28,797 bases of DNA from a virus, in the IMG/VR virus record IMGVR_UViG_3300021960_000367, positions 1 to 28,797 of that record, one strand, 5' to 3'. The position numbers were made by a program, and so were the translations under genes. Below the pieces are notes generated by a model. It was given only the letters and a program-made list of their open reading frames with translations. It had not been told where the DNA came from and made no database searches. How positions within the stretch are numbered: the first letter of the stretch is position 1; the number at the start of each line of letters is the position of its first letter. Shown here piece after piece: positions 1 through 6,553 of this stretch.

Positions 1-334
1 TATAGCTAAGTAAATCCATACATTGATAGTCACCCATCACCACAAACCAATCGTCTTCTTGATTTACATTGTCGACAATTTTTTGTTCACCAAATTGTAA
101 CCCTATCTTCATACCATAATAGTATTCCATTTCCAAGGGTTCCCAACCACCGACAGCAACCTTATGTTCTTTGTGATATCCACTTGTAATGATATCTACC
201 TGTTGAGGTATATCCATACAAAAGAGAATGTCAGGTGTTGCATCTTTGTAGATTCGATTACACCCCCACCATTCTCCAATGTCATTTAAATCATATTGTA
301 AACGACTTGGGCCGTTACCTACTATTGTGAGCAT
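1..334 (-). CDS. Conserved phage protein, NGPS motif (3' part outside window)
   Basis: An open frame of 111 codons starts at the ATG at 332-334 and runs off the window edge, so the C-terminus is missing. The first residues, MLTIVGNGPSR, have the hydrophobic strand plus G-N-G-P-S loop seen at the start of MptE-like (DUF115-type) and some nucleotide-sugar-binding proteins. The frame overlaps the end of gene 59 by 13 bases, which suggests translational coupling. In T4 gene 32 lies beyond gene 59, but this is not a gp32-like sequence. I can assign no function; the MptE-like resemblance rests only on the loop motif. Confidence 0.6.
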   Translation of the reverse strand, partial: MLTIVGNGPSRLQYDLNDIGEWWGCNRIYKDATPDILFCMDIPQQVDIITSGYHKEHKVAVGGWEPLEMEYYYGMKIGLQFGEQKIVDNVNQEDDWFVVMGDYQCMDLLSY

Positions 335-915
335 AGTTCTATAAGTCTCTTCTTATACTTATCGTGGTCAAAAGACACGAATGATTTGTATTTGTTTATC
401 TTCACTGAGATATCAGGATACACTACCTTTTCTGAGATTAGTTTATCCCAGTCTTTTGTAAATCCAATAATCTCATCCATAATACAGATGGTTTCTAGTG
501 ACACCTGTTTACTCATATAAGCTTTTAGTAAACGAGGATGTTGACCATTCATAACTTTGAGAAGAGTGTCTATCTTAAACTTTCTAAGTTGGTCTGACAC
601 TTCTGTGTCAAACATGTAAGATAGTTTTTGGTTTCTCTTCTTCCAATCTCTATACACTCTATCTGCTTCTTCCGTTAACAGGTCACCTGCCCACTGGTCT
701 TTAAACGATAGATTTGCAATATAGAAATCCTGTAAATCTTGTTTGTATGTTTTATAGAGTTTACCGAAATGGTATTTGTCCTTTCTCTTTAGAAAAGAAT
801 GAATGTCTGCTTTCACTTTACCATTGTATTTGATAAAATTGTAGTCCTTGGAATTGAAGTGTAACTTAATCCCAAGGTACAATGTATATGCATCATATCC
901 TTCTCTACTTGTCAT
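322..915 (-). CDS. 59: gp59-like helicase assembly (loader) protein
   Basis: This 197-residue protein matches T4 gp59 (217 aa) along most of its length. The shared pattern is YxLYLxIKxHxN near residues 10-21, then IKYN, KRxDKYxFxKL around residues 43-53, and D-x-W-x-GD near residues 73-78. In T4, gp59 binds gp32-coated forked DNA and loads the gp41 helicase, coupling recombination intermediates to replication. It lies two genes beyond gp33, as in the T4 order 33-59, with one small gene inserted. Its stop overlaps the start of the next frame. The next gene upstream stops or starts within a few bases, so it is probably co-transcribed. Confidence 0.88.
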   Translation of the reverse strand: MTSREGYDAYTLYLGIKLHFNSKDYNFIKYNGKVKADIHSFLKRKDKYHFGKLYKTYKQDLQDFYIANLSFKDQWAGDLLTEEADRVYRDWKKRNQKLSYMFDTEVSDQLRKFKIDTLLKVMNGQHPRLLKAYMSKQVSLETICIMDEIIGFTKDWDKLISEKVVYPDISVKINKYKSFVSFDHDKYKKRLIELCSQ

Positions 916-1200
916 TTAAGTGACAATCTTAGAGTCAGGTTTAACGATTGAACTAGTTGCAGTTGCATGTGCTTCTGTAACTTTATCGTTTGATTTTGCA
1001 ATGAACACATAAGAACCAAACACCATATTGTCAGGGTTCTCTTCACCTGTTACTGCAACACCACGTGCAAATCCCATACCACCCTCAGGGTTGGCAACAA
1101 TCATACGTGGTTTATTGAGTGTCAACGGTTCAAATGTTTCAAGTACACCAACGTACTCACCACTTGTAGCAACGACACTTACTGTATCACCTTTATTCAT
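916..1200 (-). CDS. Small conserved phage protein, SH3/Sm-like barrel suspected
   Basis: This 94-residue protein opens with K-G-D-T-V-S-V-V and continues with alternating strand-like segments (EYVGVLETFEP, PRMIVANPEG, MVFGSYVFIAKS), the layout of a small beta-barrel. A TAGGAGT ribosome site precedes the ATG at 1198-1200. It sits between genes 33 and 59 and abuts gene 59 without a gap. I do not recognise a named family; the barrel idea is inferred from the strand pattern alone. Confidence 0.72.
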   Translation of the reverse strand: MNKGDTVSVVATSGEYVGVLETFEPLTLNKPRMIVANPEGGMGFARGVAVTGEENPDNMVFGSYVFIAKSNDKVTEAHATATSSIVKPDSKIVT

Positions 1201-1209
1201 AGTATACTC

Positions 1210-1446
1210 CTAATTACTAAAGAATGAAGTAATTGTCCCTTGTGAACCTTTACCTCGATTAATTAACTTTAGAGACTGTGCTTCAGCCTCTAACTTTTCT
1301 CTAAGAGGGTCACTTAGTAACCTCTTAGTACTTTCAGGTTCAATGTTGTTCAGTTCGCATACACGACATATCGCATCCATTACACCTGCCTTACCATTTC
1401 TAATAAGTTTTTCCACTTGTTCTGTGAAGTCTTTCTTACTAATCAT
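1210..1446 (-). CDS. 33: gp33-like late transcription co-activator (short form)
   Basis: The 78-residue protein follows the gp33 pattern: a helix with NGKAGVMDAI, then CELNNIEPES, LLSDPLREKLEAEAQSLKLI, and a C-terminal tail ending ITSFFSN. T4 gp33 (112 aa) bridges the host RNA polymerase beta flap and the gp45 sliding clamp, and ends in a hydrophobic clamp-binding tail (LDFLL). Here SFF near the C-terminus could serve the same role. It lacks the T4 N-terminal extension. Its ATG overlaps the stop of the upstream 112-aa gene by four bases (ATGA). The position near gp59 supports the call. Confidence 0.82.
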   Translation of the reverse strand: MISKKDFTEQVEKLIRNGKAGVMDAICRVCELNNIEPESTKRLLSDPLREKLEAEAQSLKLINRGKGSQGTITSFFSN

Positions 1447-1781
1447 GATAATGGGGCGCCTTCATGTTCTAAATCGAAGTTCTCAATCCAGTCCATCATA
1501 ACTCTATAGTAGGCATAATATGTTGGACTATGTCCATTCATATCCATACCTTCACCACCTTCAGCATAAGGGGTCTCTAAGTAGTCAAGCAGTGCTTGAC
1601 ATTCATCTAAGTGAACTTCGGTAAGTTCGTCTGCACTTCCTATTTCAAGATACTCTAACATATTATTATATGCATTATCGTATGCTTCTTGATGAATCCA
1701 ATCATCTGCTTTATGAAATATCTTACCCCAATTCCAATCTTGTTTTAGATTGAATTTATTTTCATCATAAAAATCTGCCAT
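1443..1781 (-). CDS. Hypothetical acidic phage protein, 112 aa
   Basis: The protein is acidic and rich in aromatic residues (FHKADDWIHQEAYDNAYNN, YYAYYRVMMDW), probably helical, with no signal peptide or membrane segment. It is separated from the upstream Api92-like gene by one base and overlaps gp33 by four bases, so it belongs to the same translationally coupled run. I recognise no family. Confidence 0.72.
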   Translation of the reverse strand: MADFYDENKFNLKQDWNWGKIFHKADDWIHQEAYDNAYNNMLEYLEIGSADELTEVHLDECQALLDYLETPYAEGGEGMDMNGHSPTYYAYYRVMMDWIENFDLEHEGAPLS

Positions 1782-1782
1782 T

Positions 1783-2403
1783 TTATCCCCCTTTTAGAAT
1801 ATTAAGTTGTTCTGATTGATAGTTAGAAATAACGTCCCATACATTATCGTAGTATGGTTCTTGTATTGCATCATAATCAATTAGGTCATAGAAGTCTTCT
1901 TGTTGTTCGAGAAGTTCTGATTTAGCAATTCCTTCTTGTTCTGCAACTATTTCTAATGCATTGTTGAAGTCTTCACTATACTCTTCTGACCATCGTTCAA
2001 AGATTTCTTCGTTATCTAATTCAACACCATCGATGCAAGTATCCTTTCCACCATTGCCATCATCTACTGGTTCAAAAAAGTAGACACCTGCAAAGTTAGG
2101 TGCTTCATCTGTATAGTGGATTGTTGCAGTTGCATCAGGTGACACTTTCAATAATGCACCATGCAATGCTTCCAAGTAGTCCGTAGGTGGACTCCATGCA
2201 CTTTCACCATACACTGTAAAGGTAGTATCGTAACTATCCGTGTCATCGATTGTTGCCCACTTGGGCCCACATTCACTTAGATTCTGACCTTCAAACTCAG
2301 TTTGATGTAGGTCATCCTTTCCCTCAAATACATTTCCGAGGAATTTTTGTCCTTCTTCGTTGACATTTTCAATGTCAAAACTAAAGGTTACATGATTTGC
2401 CAT
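1783..2403 (-). CDS. Api92-like ferredoxin-fold protein (DUF1281-type)
   Basis: The N-terminal half (about residues 1-120) carries the marks I associate with Api92/YubB-like plasmid and phage proteins: an early beta strand (HVTFSFDIENV), C-G-P-K-W-A after a helix, and FTVYGESAWSPPTDYLEAL, matching the family's tAWSPP signature. The C-terminal half is strongly acidic and ends in a helical segment. A GGAG site 7 nt upstream supports the ATG at 2401-2403. The biochemical role of the family is unknown to me. Position between the RecB-type nuclease and gp33 suggests the DNA-metabolism operon. Confidence 0.62.
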   Translation of the reverse strand: MANHVTFSFDIENVNEEGQKFLGNVFEGKDDLHQTEFEGQNLSECGPKWATIDDTDSYDTTFTVYGESAWSPPTDYLEALHGALLKVSPDATATIHYTDEAPNFAGVYFFEPVDDGNGGKDTCIDGVELDNEEIFERWSEEYSEDFNNALEIVAEQEGIAKSELLEQQEDFYDLIDYDAIQEPYYDNVWDVISNYQSEQLNILKGG

Positions 2404-2405
2404 AA

Positions 2406-3080
2406 TTATACTCCGTAAAGATTTTGATATTGATTACGTAATCCGACCAACTCGTCCACATAATCCACTGGATTACAAAAGAACATTTGAAAATTACCAT
2501 CAGGTAAACAGACTAATGCCATACACTCATCGACTGGAACTCCTGTGAGTTCTTCGACCATTAATGCATATGCAGTCATTTGGACATACCAAGGTTTTGC
2601 ATACTTCTCTTGTTTAAATTTGTTTGATGTCTTGAAGTCAATGATGCATAATGAATCATCATATAGACCCACACAGTCAACACGACCAGCCATCTTTAAG
2701 TGTCTTGAATAAAGGGGTGCTTCTAGTGCAAGGGGTGTTATCTCATCTAACACTGGTTTCACACCTTTAAACATTGCCTCTTCTAAAATGTTTTTAAATT
2801 CAATGTATGGTTTATCTTTTCGAAGATAGTCTTCAATGTGTTGGTGAATACGAGTACCACGTGATGCAGCTTTAGTTGACACACGGTTTGCTTCTTCTTC
2901 ACCTACACGTTCTCTCCATAGTTTAATTTGGTCTCTAGTTAAGAGACTGGTAACAGTAGTGACACTAGGATATTTGTTTCCTACTGAATCTACATAGAAT
3001 CTTTTGCCGTCTATTGTTTCTGTGTGAAGGTCAAGATGTTCTAAATCAGTAATCTCCAGTGTACTCGTTTTAATTTCCAT
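2406..3080 (-). CDS. PD-(D/E)XK exonuclease of RecB/Cas4/MGME1 type
   Basis: This 224-residue protein has a full PD-(D/E)XK core: R-G-T-R-I-H-Q-H-I-E-D near residues 75-84, G-R-V-D at 132-135, I-I-D-F-K-T-S at 146-152 (D148, K150) and Q-M-T-A-Y-A at 167-172. This order is that of single-domain RecB-like nucleases such as MGME1 and Cas4. No four-cysteine iron-sulfur cluster is visible, which argues against Cas4 itself. It likely acts on single-stranded or flapped ends in recombination-dependent replication. Spacing to the downstream gene is 2 bases. Confidence 0.82.
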   Translation of the reverse strand: MEIKTSTLEITDLEHLDLHTETIDGKRFYVDSVGNKYPSVTTVTSLLTRDQIKLWRERVGEEEANRVSTKAASRGTRIHQHIEDYLRKDKPYIEFKNILEEAMFKGVKPVLDEITPLALEAPLYSRHLKMAGRVDCVGLYDDSLCIIDFKTSNKFKQEKYAKPWYVQMTAYALMVEELTGVPVDECMALVCLPDGNFQMFFCNPVDYVDELVGLRNQYQNLYGV

Positions 3081-3088
3081 AATCTATT

Positions 3089-3397
3089 TTACTTCTTTTT
3101 TGACTGGATGTCACGGTGTTTTTTGATAATACCTACAGTTTTTTCTCGTTTGATATCTTTGGTTCCATACTCATTGTAAACATTAGAGCCTGGATGTGCA
3201 TCACCTATCTTTGACATTACCTCTTTGAATCCACCATCACGTTTATCTTTTACTGATACACCACTGACAATACTAGGTGCAGTGACTCGTGATTCAAGAT
3301 GTGGGTTGGATTCTTTGAACTCATCTAACTTAGTGTAAGACATGAAGTGTTCTTCAAGTTCATTTGTTTCTGTATTCAGAAATACATATGTTGGCAT
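3089..3397 (-). CDS. Conserved marine T4-like phage protein, MPTY start
   Basis: A longer open frame exists, but the ATG at 3395-3397 is preferred because MPTYVFLNTETNEL is the conserved N-terminus of this phage family. It also lies one base after the upstream gene's stop at 3399. The 102-residue protein begins like FmdB-type zinc-ribbon proteins (MPTYxF) but has no cysteines, so a metal site is unlikely. The basic C-terminus (REKTVGIIKKHRDIQSKKK) could bind nucleic acid. No function is known to me. Confidence 0.78.
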   Translation of the reverse strand: MPTYVFLNTETNELEEHFMSYTKLDEFKESNPHLESRVTAPSIVSGVSVKDKRDGGFKEVMSKIGDAHPGSNVYNEYGTKDIKREKTVGIIKKHRDIQSKKK

Positions 3398-3398
3398 A

Positions 3399-3938
3399 TC
3401 ACGTTCCCATAAATGAAGGGACGTTTCGATTAGTCCACTTCGCAAAGTCTTTTTTGTATTTATTGTAGTAATTTTGATATGCTTCAATGACGTTAACATT
3501 CTTAACATCGTCAGGCATTGCACATGGAGGTGCAGAGAATAAACCCTTGTCCATGTTCTTAGGCAGTCTTTCTAATACGTCTCTGAGTAGAGAGTCAGTC
3601 TTGTGGACTTTACCATATCGATATGTGTATTCGTCACACAATGCACAGAACAGTTTGTAAAGGTATTCATAGTTACCAGTCTTCTGACGTGTCCATATTG
3701 CAGTAGGGTGATTGATGTGTGATGCTTTGTATAACAATGCATCCATGTATGCACTAGGGTGTTCCCACCTACGAATGTTTCTACCGTTTGCAGTCTTGTC
3801 CATCCACTCATTACCGTCTAACATACGATGAGCAGTAGACATCAATTGAGCATACTCAATAATCATTTTGACTACGTGTTTATCGCAGTGCAACTCTGCA
3901 CACTTCTTTGGTTTCCTGTGTAAGTAAAATAAATTCAT
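3399..3938 (-). CDS. Conserved phage protein with CDKHVVKM motif, 179 aa
   Basis: The protein opens with MNLFYLHRKPKKCAELHCDKHVVKM, then AQLMSTAHRML. I recognise this as a widespread phage family (short start, C-D-K-H-V-V-K-M, STAH), but know of no demonstrated activity. The cluster of C13, H17, C18, H21 and later H36 could form a metal or catalytic site. W-E-H-P-S-A and INHPTAIW are further conserved-looking segments. It overlaps the upstream 94-aa gene by four bases (ATGA). An annotation as a DNA-repair enzyme would be a guess. Confidence 0.75.
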   Translation of the reverse strand: MNLFYLHRKPKKCAELHCDKHVVKMIIEYAQLMSTAHRMLDGNEWMDKTANGRNIRRWEHPSAYMDALLYKASHINHPTAIWTRQKTGNYEYLYKLFCALCDEYTYRYGKVHKTDSLLRDVLERLPKNMDKGLFSAPPCAMPDDVKNVNVIEAYQNYYNKYKKDFAKWTNRNVPSFMGT

Positions 3939-4219
3939 AATTGTTTAATCTCCGATAAGAACTCTTCAACGTTTTTCCATGAAAGGTGTCCTATCACATC
4001 ATCAGTGATACCACTAGTATAACATAAGTCACCGTCTTCGTCTATGGTAAAATCTAAAACTGCTAGTTCCCATAAACCATTTTTACCACCGTATGAGAAA
4101 TCATGTTTAACTACACTTGCACCATAACCATTTGGAAATGCATACTTATGTTGCACTCCATTGTTAACATAATTAGTATTCTTAAGATACTCTCTAAAGT
4201 TTTCTACTGTATCATACAT
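3935..4219 (-). CDS. Conserved hypothetical phage protein, 94 aa
   Basis: A GAGG site precedes the ATG at 4217-4219. The sequence alternates strands and turns (YAFPNGYGASVVKHDFSYGGK, ELAVLDF, LCYTSGITDDVIGHLSW) and ends in a helix, EEFLSEIKQL. The N-G-Y-G-A-S-V and ITDDVIG segments recur in small phage proteins of unknown function. It lies 8 bases after the SleB gene and overlaps the next gene by four bases. Confidence 0.7.
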   Translation of the reverse strand: MYDTVENFREYLKNTNYVNNGVQHKYAFPNGYGASVVKHDFSYGGKNGLWELAVLDFTIDEDGDLCYTSGITDDVIGHLSWKNVEEFLSEIKQL

Positions 4220-4227
4220 AATTTCCT

Positions 4228-4797
4228 CTACTTATAAAATAAATGGTTATCAATGGTTGTTGTTCTGTTGAGACTGTCTGCCCAAAAGGGATAGACAAAA
4301 TCTGCATGATAATGGGTTGCACCCTCAGTGATATCAGTCCACTCACCGTTTACAATCCTACGTGCAAGTTGCATAGATGCAATCCAAGTCTTACTGTCTA
4401 CAGGGTCATCAGACTTGCCATCACAATACCAACTAAACTGACACTGATTTCTTATTGGCACTTCGTTACCCTTCCAGTTGATACGAGTCTTTGAATCATA
4501 AACAACGTCACAGATAGTGTCAGGATACAAGTCAGATTTAACTCGATTTAACACTACGTGTGACACTGCTATTTTACCAACCATAGGTTGGTTACCACTC
4601 TCAAAGTAAATGTTTTGTGCAAGACAAAAGACATCACCGTTTTCATCAGATGCATGTGCTTGTTGCATTGTTGCAAACATAACTAACATACCAACAATAA
4701 ATCCTATTGTTGTACCACCTGCACCTGCAAGTAAAACACGAAGTGTTTCTCTTTCCTTTGCAGCTCCGTCTATTCCATATTTGTGTTTATGAATCAT
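4228..4797 (-). CDS. SleB-type cell-wall hydrolase (endolysin candidate) with N-terminal membrane anchor or signal
   Basis: Residues 55-189 form a Hydrolase_2/SleB domain: C-L-A-Q-N-I-Y-F-E-S-G-N at 58-69 with the likely catalytic Glu66, V-G-K-I-A-V-S-H-V-V-L-N-R-V, C-Q-F-S-W-Y-C-D-G, and a C-terminal ATHYHADFVYPFW. SleB enzymes are lytic transglycosylases that cleave peptidoglycan between MurNAc and GlcNAc. Residues 21-43 are a hydrophobic segment after a basic N-terminus and are followed by AHA-S, so it could be a cleaved Sec signal or a signal-arrest-release anchor. It is the best endolysin candidate here. The start overlaps the preceding 37-aa membrane ORF by 11 bases. Confidence 0.83.
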   Translation of the reverse strand: MIHKHKYGIDGAAKERETLRVLLAGAGGTTIGFIVGMLVMFATMQQAHASDENGDVFCLAQNIYFESGNQPMVGKIAVSHVVLNRVKSDLYPDTICDVVYDSKTRINWKGNEVPIRNQCQFSWYCDGKSDDPVDSKTWIASMQLARRIVNGEWTDITEGATHYHADFVYPFWADSLNRTTTIDNHLFYK

Positions 4798-4900
4798 CTT
4801 CTTTCTCCCACGGAAAAGGTTTGTTGATATGCAAACCTACAAAAACCATACTTGCCATAATAATACATAGTAGGGTTCCACCTAAAAATCCAATCTCCAT
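4787..4900 (-). CDS. 37-aa single-pass membrane protein directly before the wall hydrolase
   Basis: The ORF starts at the ATG at 4898-4900, whose upstream gene ends in TAA one base earlier (TAATATG). It encodes MEIGFLGGTLLCIIMASMVF and then a short charged tail ending WEKEDDS. There is one hydrophobic helix (about residues 4-24) and an acidic C-terminus. It overlaps the SleB gene by 11 bases. A lysis role (holin or holin partner) is only a context-based guess. Confidence 0.55.
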   Translation of the reverse strand: MEIGFLGGTLLCIIMASMVFVGLHINKPFPWEKEDDS

Positions 4901-4901
4901 A

Positions 4902-5108
4902 TTAATACCCACTTGTTGTATGAACATATCCATCAGGACAGTTGTATTCACCACAAACACATTGACCATTATCAGTGTCAATGTCATCGTTAGGTGCAAG
5001 GTCACGTGGATGTGTTGCACCGTACTTCTCTAGATTGTACACATCTTCTGCAGTGTACTTACCACCACTAGTCTCAGCAAGAATGTGGTGTCGTTTTTCA
5101 ATAGTCAT
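4902..5108 (-). CDS. Small Cys-containing phage protein, 68 aa
   Basis: Two in-frame ATGs exist, at 5114 and 5108. GGAGGAG ends one base before the first and eight before the second, so the second (MTIEKRHHIL) is chosen. The protein has a GGKYTAEDVYNLEKYGATHP segment and a C-terminal C-V-C-G-E-Y-N-C trio that could bind a metal. No family is recognised. It overlaps the end of the upstream two-helix membrane ORF by 11 bases. Confidence 0.62.
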   Translation of the reverse strand: MTIEKRHHILAETSGGKYTAEDVYNLEKYGATHPRDLAPNDDIDTDNGQCVCGEYNCPDGYVHTTSGY

Positions 5109-5265
5109 AATCATTCTCCTCCAGTTCGATAATGAACCAAAACATTAGTAGGAATCCTACTATTATAACACATAAACTGTCAAGTGGTAAGAGGGTTTCT
5201 GTATTGTGTTCAATACCACCTACACCACCTAACACCAAAATAAATCCTAACATAAATCGTATCAT
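5098..5265 (-). CDS. 55-aa protein with two hydrophobic helices (holin-like topology)
   Basis: The ATG at 5263-5265 shares a base with the TAA of the gene before it (TAATG), and GAGG lies upstream. The product starts MIRFMLGFILVLGGVGG, continues through a short loop with acidic residues (EHNTET) and a second helix (LCVIIVGFLLMFWFII), and ends ELEENDYDY. Two membrane helices with a charged tail fit class II holins, and the SleB hydrolase lies 300 bases downstream. The frame also carries the GGAGGAG site of the next gene. The holin role is inferred, not shown. Confidence 0.6.
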   Translation of the reverse strand: MIRFMLGFILVLGGVGGIEHNTETLLPLDSLCVIIVGFLLMFWFIIELEENDYDY

Positions 5266-5612
5266 TATGCAACCTCACTATAAGCAGGAGTGATATTACC
5301 ACTCACAATTGCATCAACAACTTCTACAGCAGAGTAATTGAAACCACCAACATGCCATTGACATTCGCCTAGAGGGATATAACCATCCTTCCAATTGTAG
5401 ATTGTTGCATGTACATAATCCCAATCGTCATCACCATCAGGAACTTTAACAGTTAACGCCCATTCACAATTCACTTTTGCATATGGGTCTGCATCAGTGT
5501 AAGAAGGTTTACCCAACACAGACACTAGAGTGTCGTAGTCAGTATTAATGTACCCTTGTAAGTGGGAACCATTCTTACCATATTCATTTACATCGTATTC
5601 TAATATATTCAT
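5265..5612 (-). CDS. Conserved hypothetical phage protein, 115 aa
   Basis: The soluble protein has conserved-looking segments GSHLQGYINTDYDTLVSVLG, CEWALTVKVPDG, ATIYNWKDG and WHVGGFNYSAVEVVDAI. I recognise this combination as a small phage family of unknown function that compares a reference property with a local value (strand-rich, many aromatic residues). Its TAA shares a base with the ATG of the two-helix membrane ORF. Confidence 0.72.
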   Translation of the reverse strand: MNILEYDVNEYGKNGSHLQGYINTDYDTLVSVLGKPSYTDADPYAKVNCEWALTVKVPDGDDDWDYVHATIYNWKDGYIPLGECQWHVGGFNYSAVEVVDAIVSGNITPAYSEVA

Positions 5613-5621
5613 ATCGTCTCC

Positions 5622-5801
5622 TTAGTGAACTGCAATAGCGAGACCATTCTCAACTATATCGTTCAACTCATTATTATCACAAAAATCGAATTCAAAATTC
5701 AAAACAGCTTTAGACCTCTTTGATGTGATATTGTAATTTTCTAACTTGTCATCATCAAGAACTTTAATTTCAGGTTTTGGGTATATTGGATTGTTTATCA
5801 T
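5622..5801 (-). CDS. Hypothetical 59-aa phage protein
   Basis: The ORF starts at the ATG at 5799-5801, with a perfect AGGAGA ribosome site five bases upstream, the same site used by its neighbour at 6094. The product begins MINNPIYPKPEIKVLDDDKL and contains SKRSKAVLNFEFDF; it is acidic and soluble. It follows the 94-aa gene by 8 bases, so it is probably in the unit driven by the promoter at 6124-6153. No family recognised. Confidence 0.68.
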   Translation of the reverse strand: MINNPIYPKPEIKVLDDDKLENYNITSKRSKAVLNFEFDFCDNNELNDIVENGLAIAVH

Positions 5802-5809
5802 TTTGTCTC

Positions 5810-6094
5810 CTATGCTACTAGTTTATCCCAATGACCACTCACACCTATTGCAGAGTTGTCACATCCTTGTCCGTAAAACCAAAATTCCATATCTAAACCT
5901 TCGAATGATTCAGCATAGATGATACCTGTGAAAGGTTTTTTATCCAGTCTTTGACTATAACTGGTTGTTTCGTAAACCTCAGCTTCGATAAATGGAAAGT
6001 CATTGTTGACAACTTTGGTAATAGTACCTTCGTAAAACTTACCACTTTGTTTGTATCTGATGTCATCGTATTCGTTTAAGTATCCTATGTTCAT
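5810..6094 (-). CDS. Hypothetical 94-aa phage protein
   Basis: This is the first full gene behind the composite promoter at 6124-6153. AGGAGA lies 6 bases before the ATG. The protein is strand-rich (KFYEGTITKVVNNDFPFIEAEVYETT, MEFWFYGQGCDNSAIGVSGHW) and has no membrane segment. The start codon overlaps the stop of a possible 8-codon leader ORF (ATGA at 6091-6094). No family recognised. Confidence 0.7.
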   Translation of the reverse strand: MNIGYLNEYDDIRYKQSGKFYEGTITKVVNNDFPFIEAEVYETTSYSQRLDKKPFTGIIYAESFEGLDMEFWFYGQGCDNSAIGVSGHWDKLVA

Positions 6095-6117
6095 TTGTCT
6101 CCTTTATTAATCATCAT
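6091..6117 (-). CDS. Possible 8-codon leader ORF (MMINKGDK)
   Basis: ATGATG begins exactly 7 nt after the -10 box of the 6124-6153 promoter, that is, at the predicted transcription start. The frame reads MMINKGDK and stops in an ATGA overlap with the 94-aa gene. Translation would have to be leaderless. It could equally be only a conserved initial transcribed sequence. Confidence 0.3.
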   Translation of the reverse strand: MMINKGDK

Positions 6118-6123
6118 GTAACC

Positions 6124-6153
6124 ATTATATAAAAAAATGGGGGGCATTGTCAA
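6124..6153 (-). promoter_or_regulatory. Sigma70-type promoter TTGACA-18-TATAAT (composite element 1)
   Basis: On the minus strand TTGACA occupies 6153-6148 and TATAAT occupies 6129-6124, with an 18-base spacer. The -35 box lies in the loop of a hairpin and the spacer contains seven T. The predicted start (7 nt after the -10) is the A at 6117, in CATGATGA. It drives the 94-aa gene at 5810-6094 and those after it. Confidence 0.85.
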
Positions 6154-6159
6154 CCCCCC
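6131..6159 (-). terminator. Intrinsic terminator overlapping promoter (composite element 1)
   Basis: The minus-strand transcript forms a 6-bp G:C stem (6159-6154 with 6144-6139) around a 9-nt loop, TTGACAATG, then A and seven U. It lies 8 bases after the stop of the 108-aa gene, where a terminator is expected. The same bases supply the -35 box and spacer of the next promoter. Confidence 0.75.
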
Positions 6160-6166
6160 AAGAAGA

Positions 6167-6493
6167 TTATATAAGATAATCAGGCCCATACTTTCTCATT
6201 CCAAATATCTCATATCCATCAAACAGGTTACCACGTCCTGCATTCAGAGTTGGAGTTGACCAACCTGCAGCCTTCAGAACAGTACCAGTTTCAAATTTAG
6301 AGTTGGTTTTATTAATGAAACCCCACACAGTAAGTTGATTACCAGTGTTGGTAATTACTTTGATGTACTTACGTGCAACCTCAAAATAGGTATGATACTC
6401 AGTAAGAGTAGGGTATTCTTTGATATGCAGTTCATTGATGTCATCACACAACTTTTGCACAAGAGGGATTAAGTTTTCTAGATTACGTTCCAT
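6167..6493 (-). CDS. Hypothetical 108-aa phage protein
   Basis: The ATG at 6491-6493 has AGGAGA six bases upstream and is the preferred start (MERNLENLIPLVQKL). An in-frame ATGATG at 6517 lies exactly at the predicted +1 of the 6524-6553 promoter and would add eight residues if leaderless translation occurs. The protein combines an N-terminal helical region (LIPLVQKLCDDINELHIKEYP) with strands (KYIKVITNTGNQLTVWGFIN) and a Gly-rich end. No family recognised. Confidence 0.7.
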   Translation of the reverse strand: MERNLENLIPLVQKLCDDINELHIKEYPTLTEYHTYFEVARKYIKVITNTGNQLTVWGFINKTNSKFETGTVLKAAGWSTPTLNAGRGNLFDGYEIFGMRKYGPDYLI

Positions 6494-6523
6494 TTCAGTC
6501 TCCTTATTTGTCATCATGTGTAT

Positions 6524-6553
6524 ATAATAACAAAAAATGAGGGGCTTTGTCAA
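6524..6553 (-). promoter_or_regulatory. Promoter TTGACA-18-TATTAT (composite element 2)
   Basis: TTGACA at 6553-6548 and TATTAT at 6529-6524 are separated by 18 bases, the same geometry as element 1. The predicted start is the A of ATGATGA at 6517. It drives the 108-aa gene. Confidence 0.78.

Noticed and set aside
3398-3523. N-terminal extension of the 102-aa gene back to 3523
   Set aside because: It lies wholly in another frame of the CDKHVVKM gene, and the internal MPTY start matches the conserved family N-terminus.
5112-5114. First ATG of the 68-aa Cys protein
   Set aside because: GGAGGAG ends one base before it, too close for initiation; the ATG six bases further on has proper spacing.
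6494-6553. Open-frame extension of the 108-aa gene to a TTG at 6553
   Set aside because: The TTG is the -35 box of the promoter and lies upstream of the predicted transcript start.
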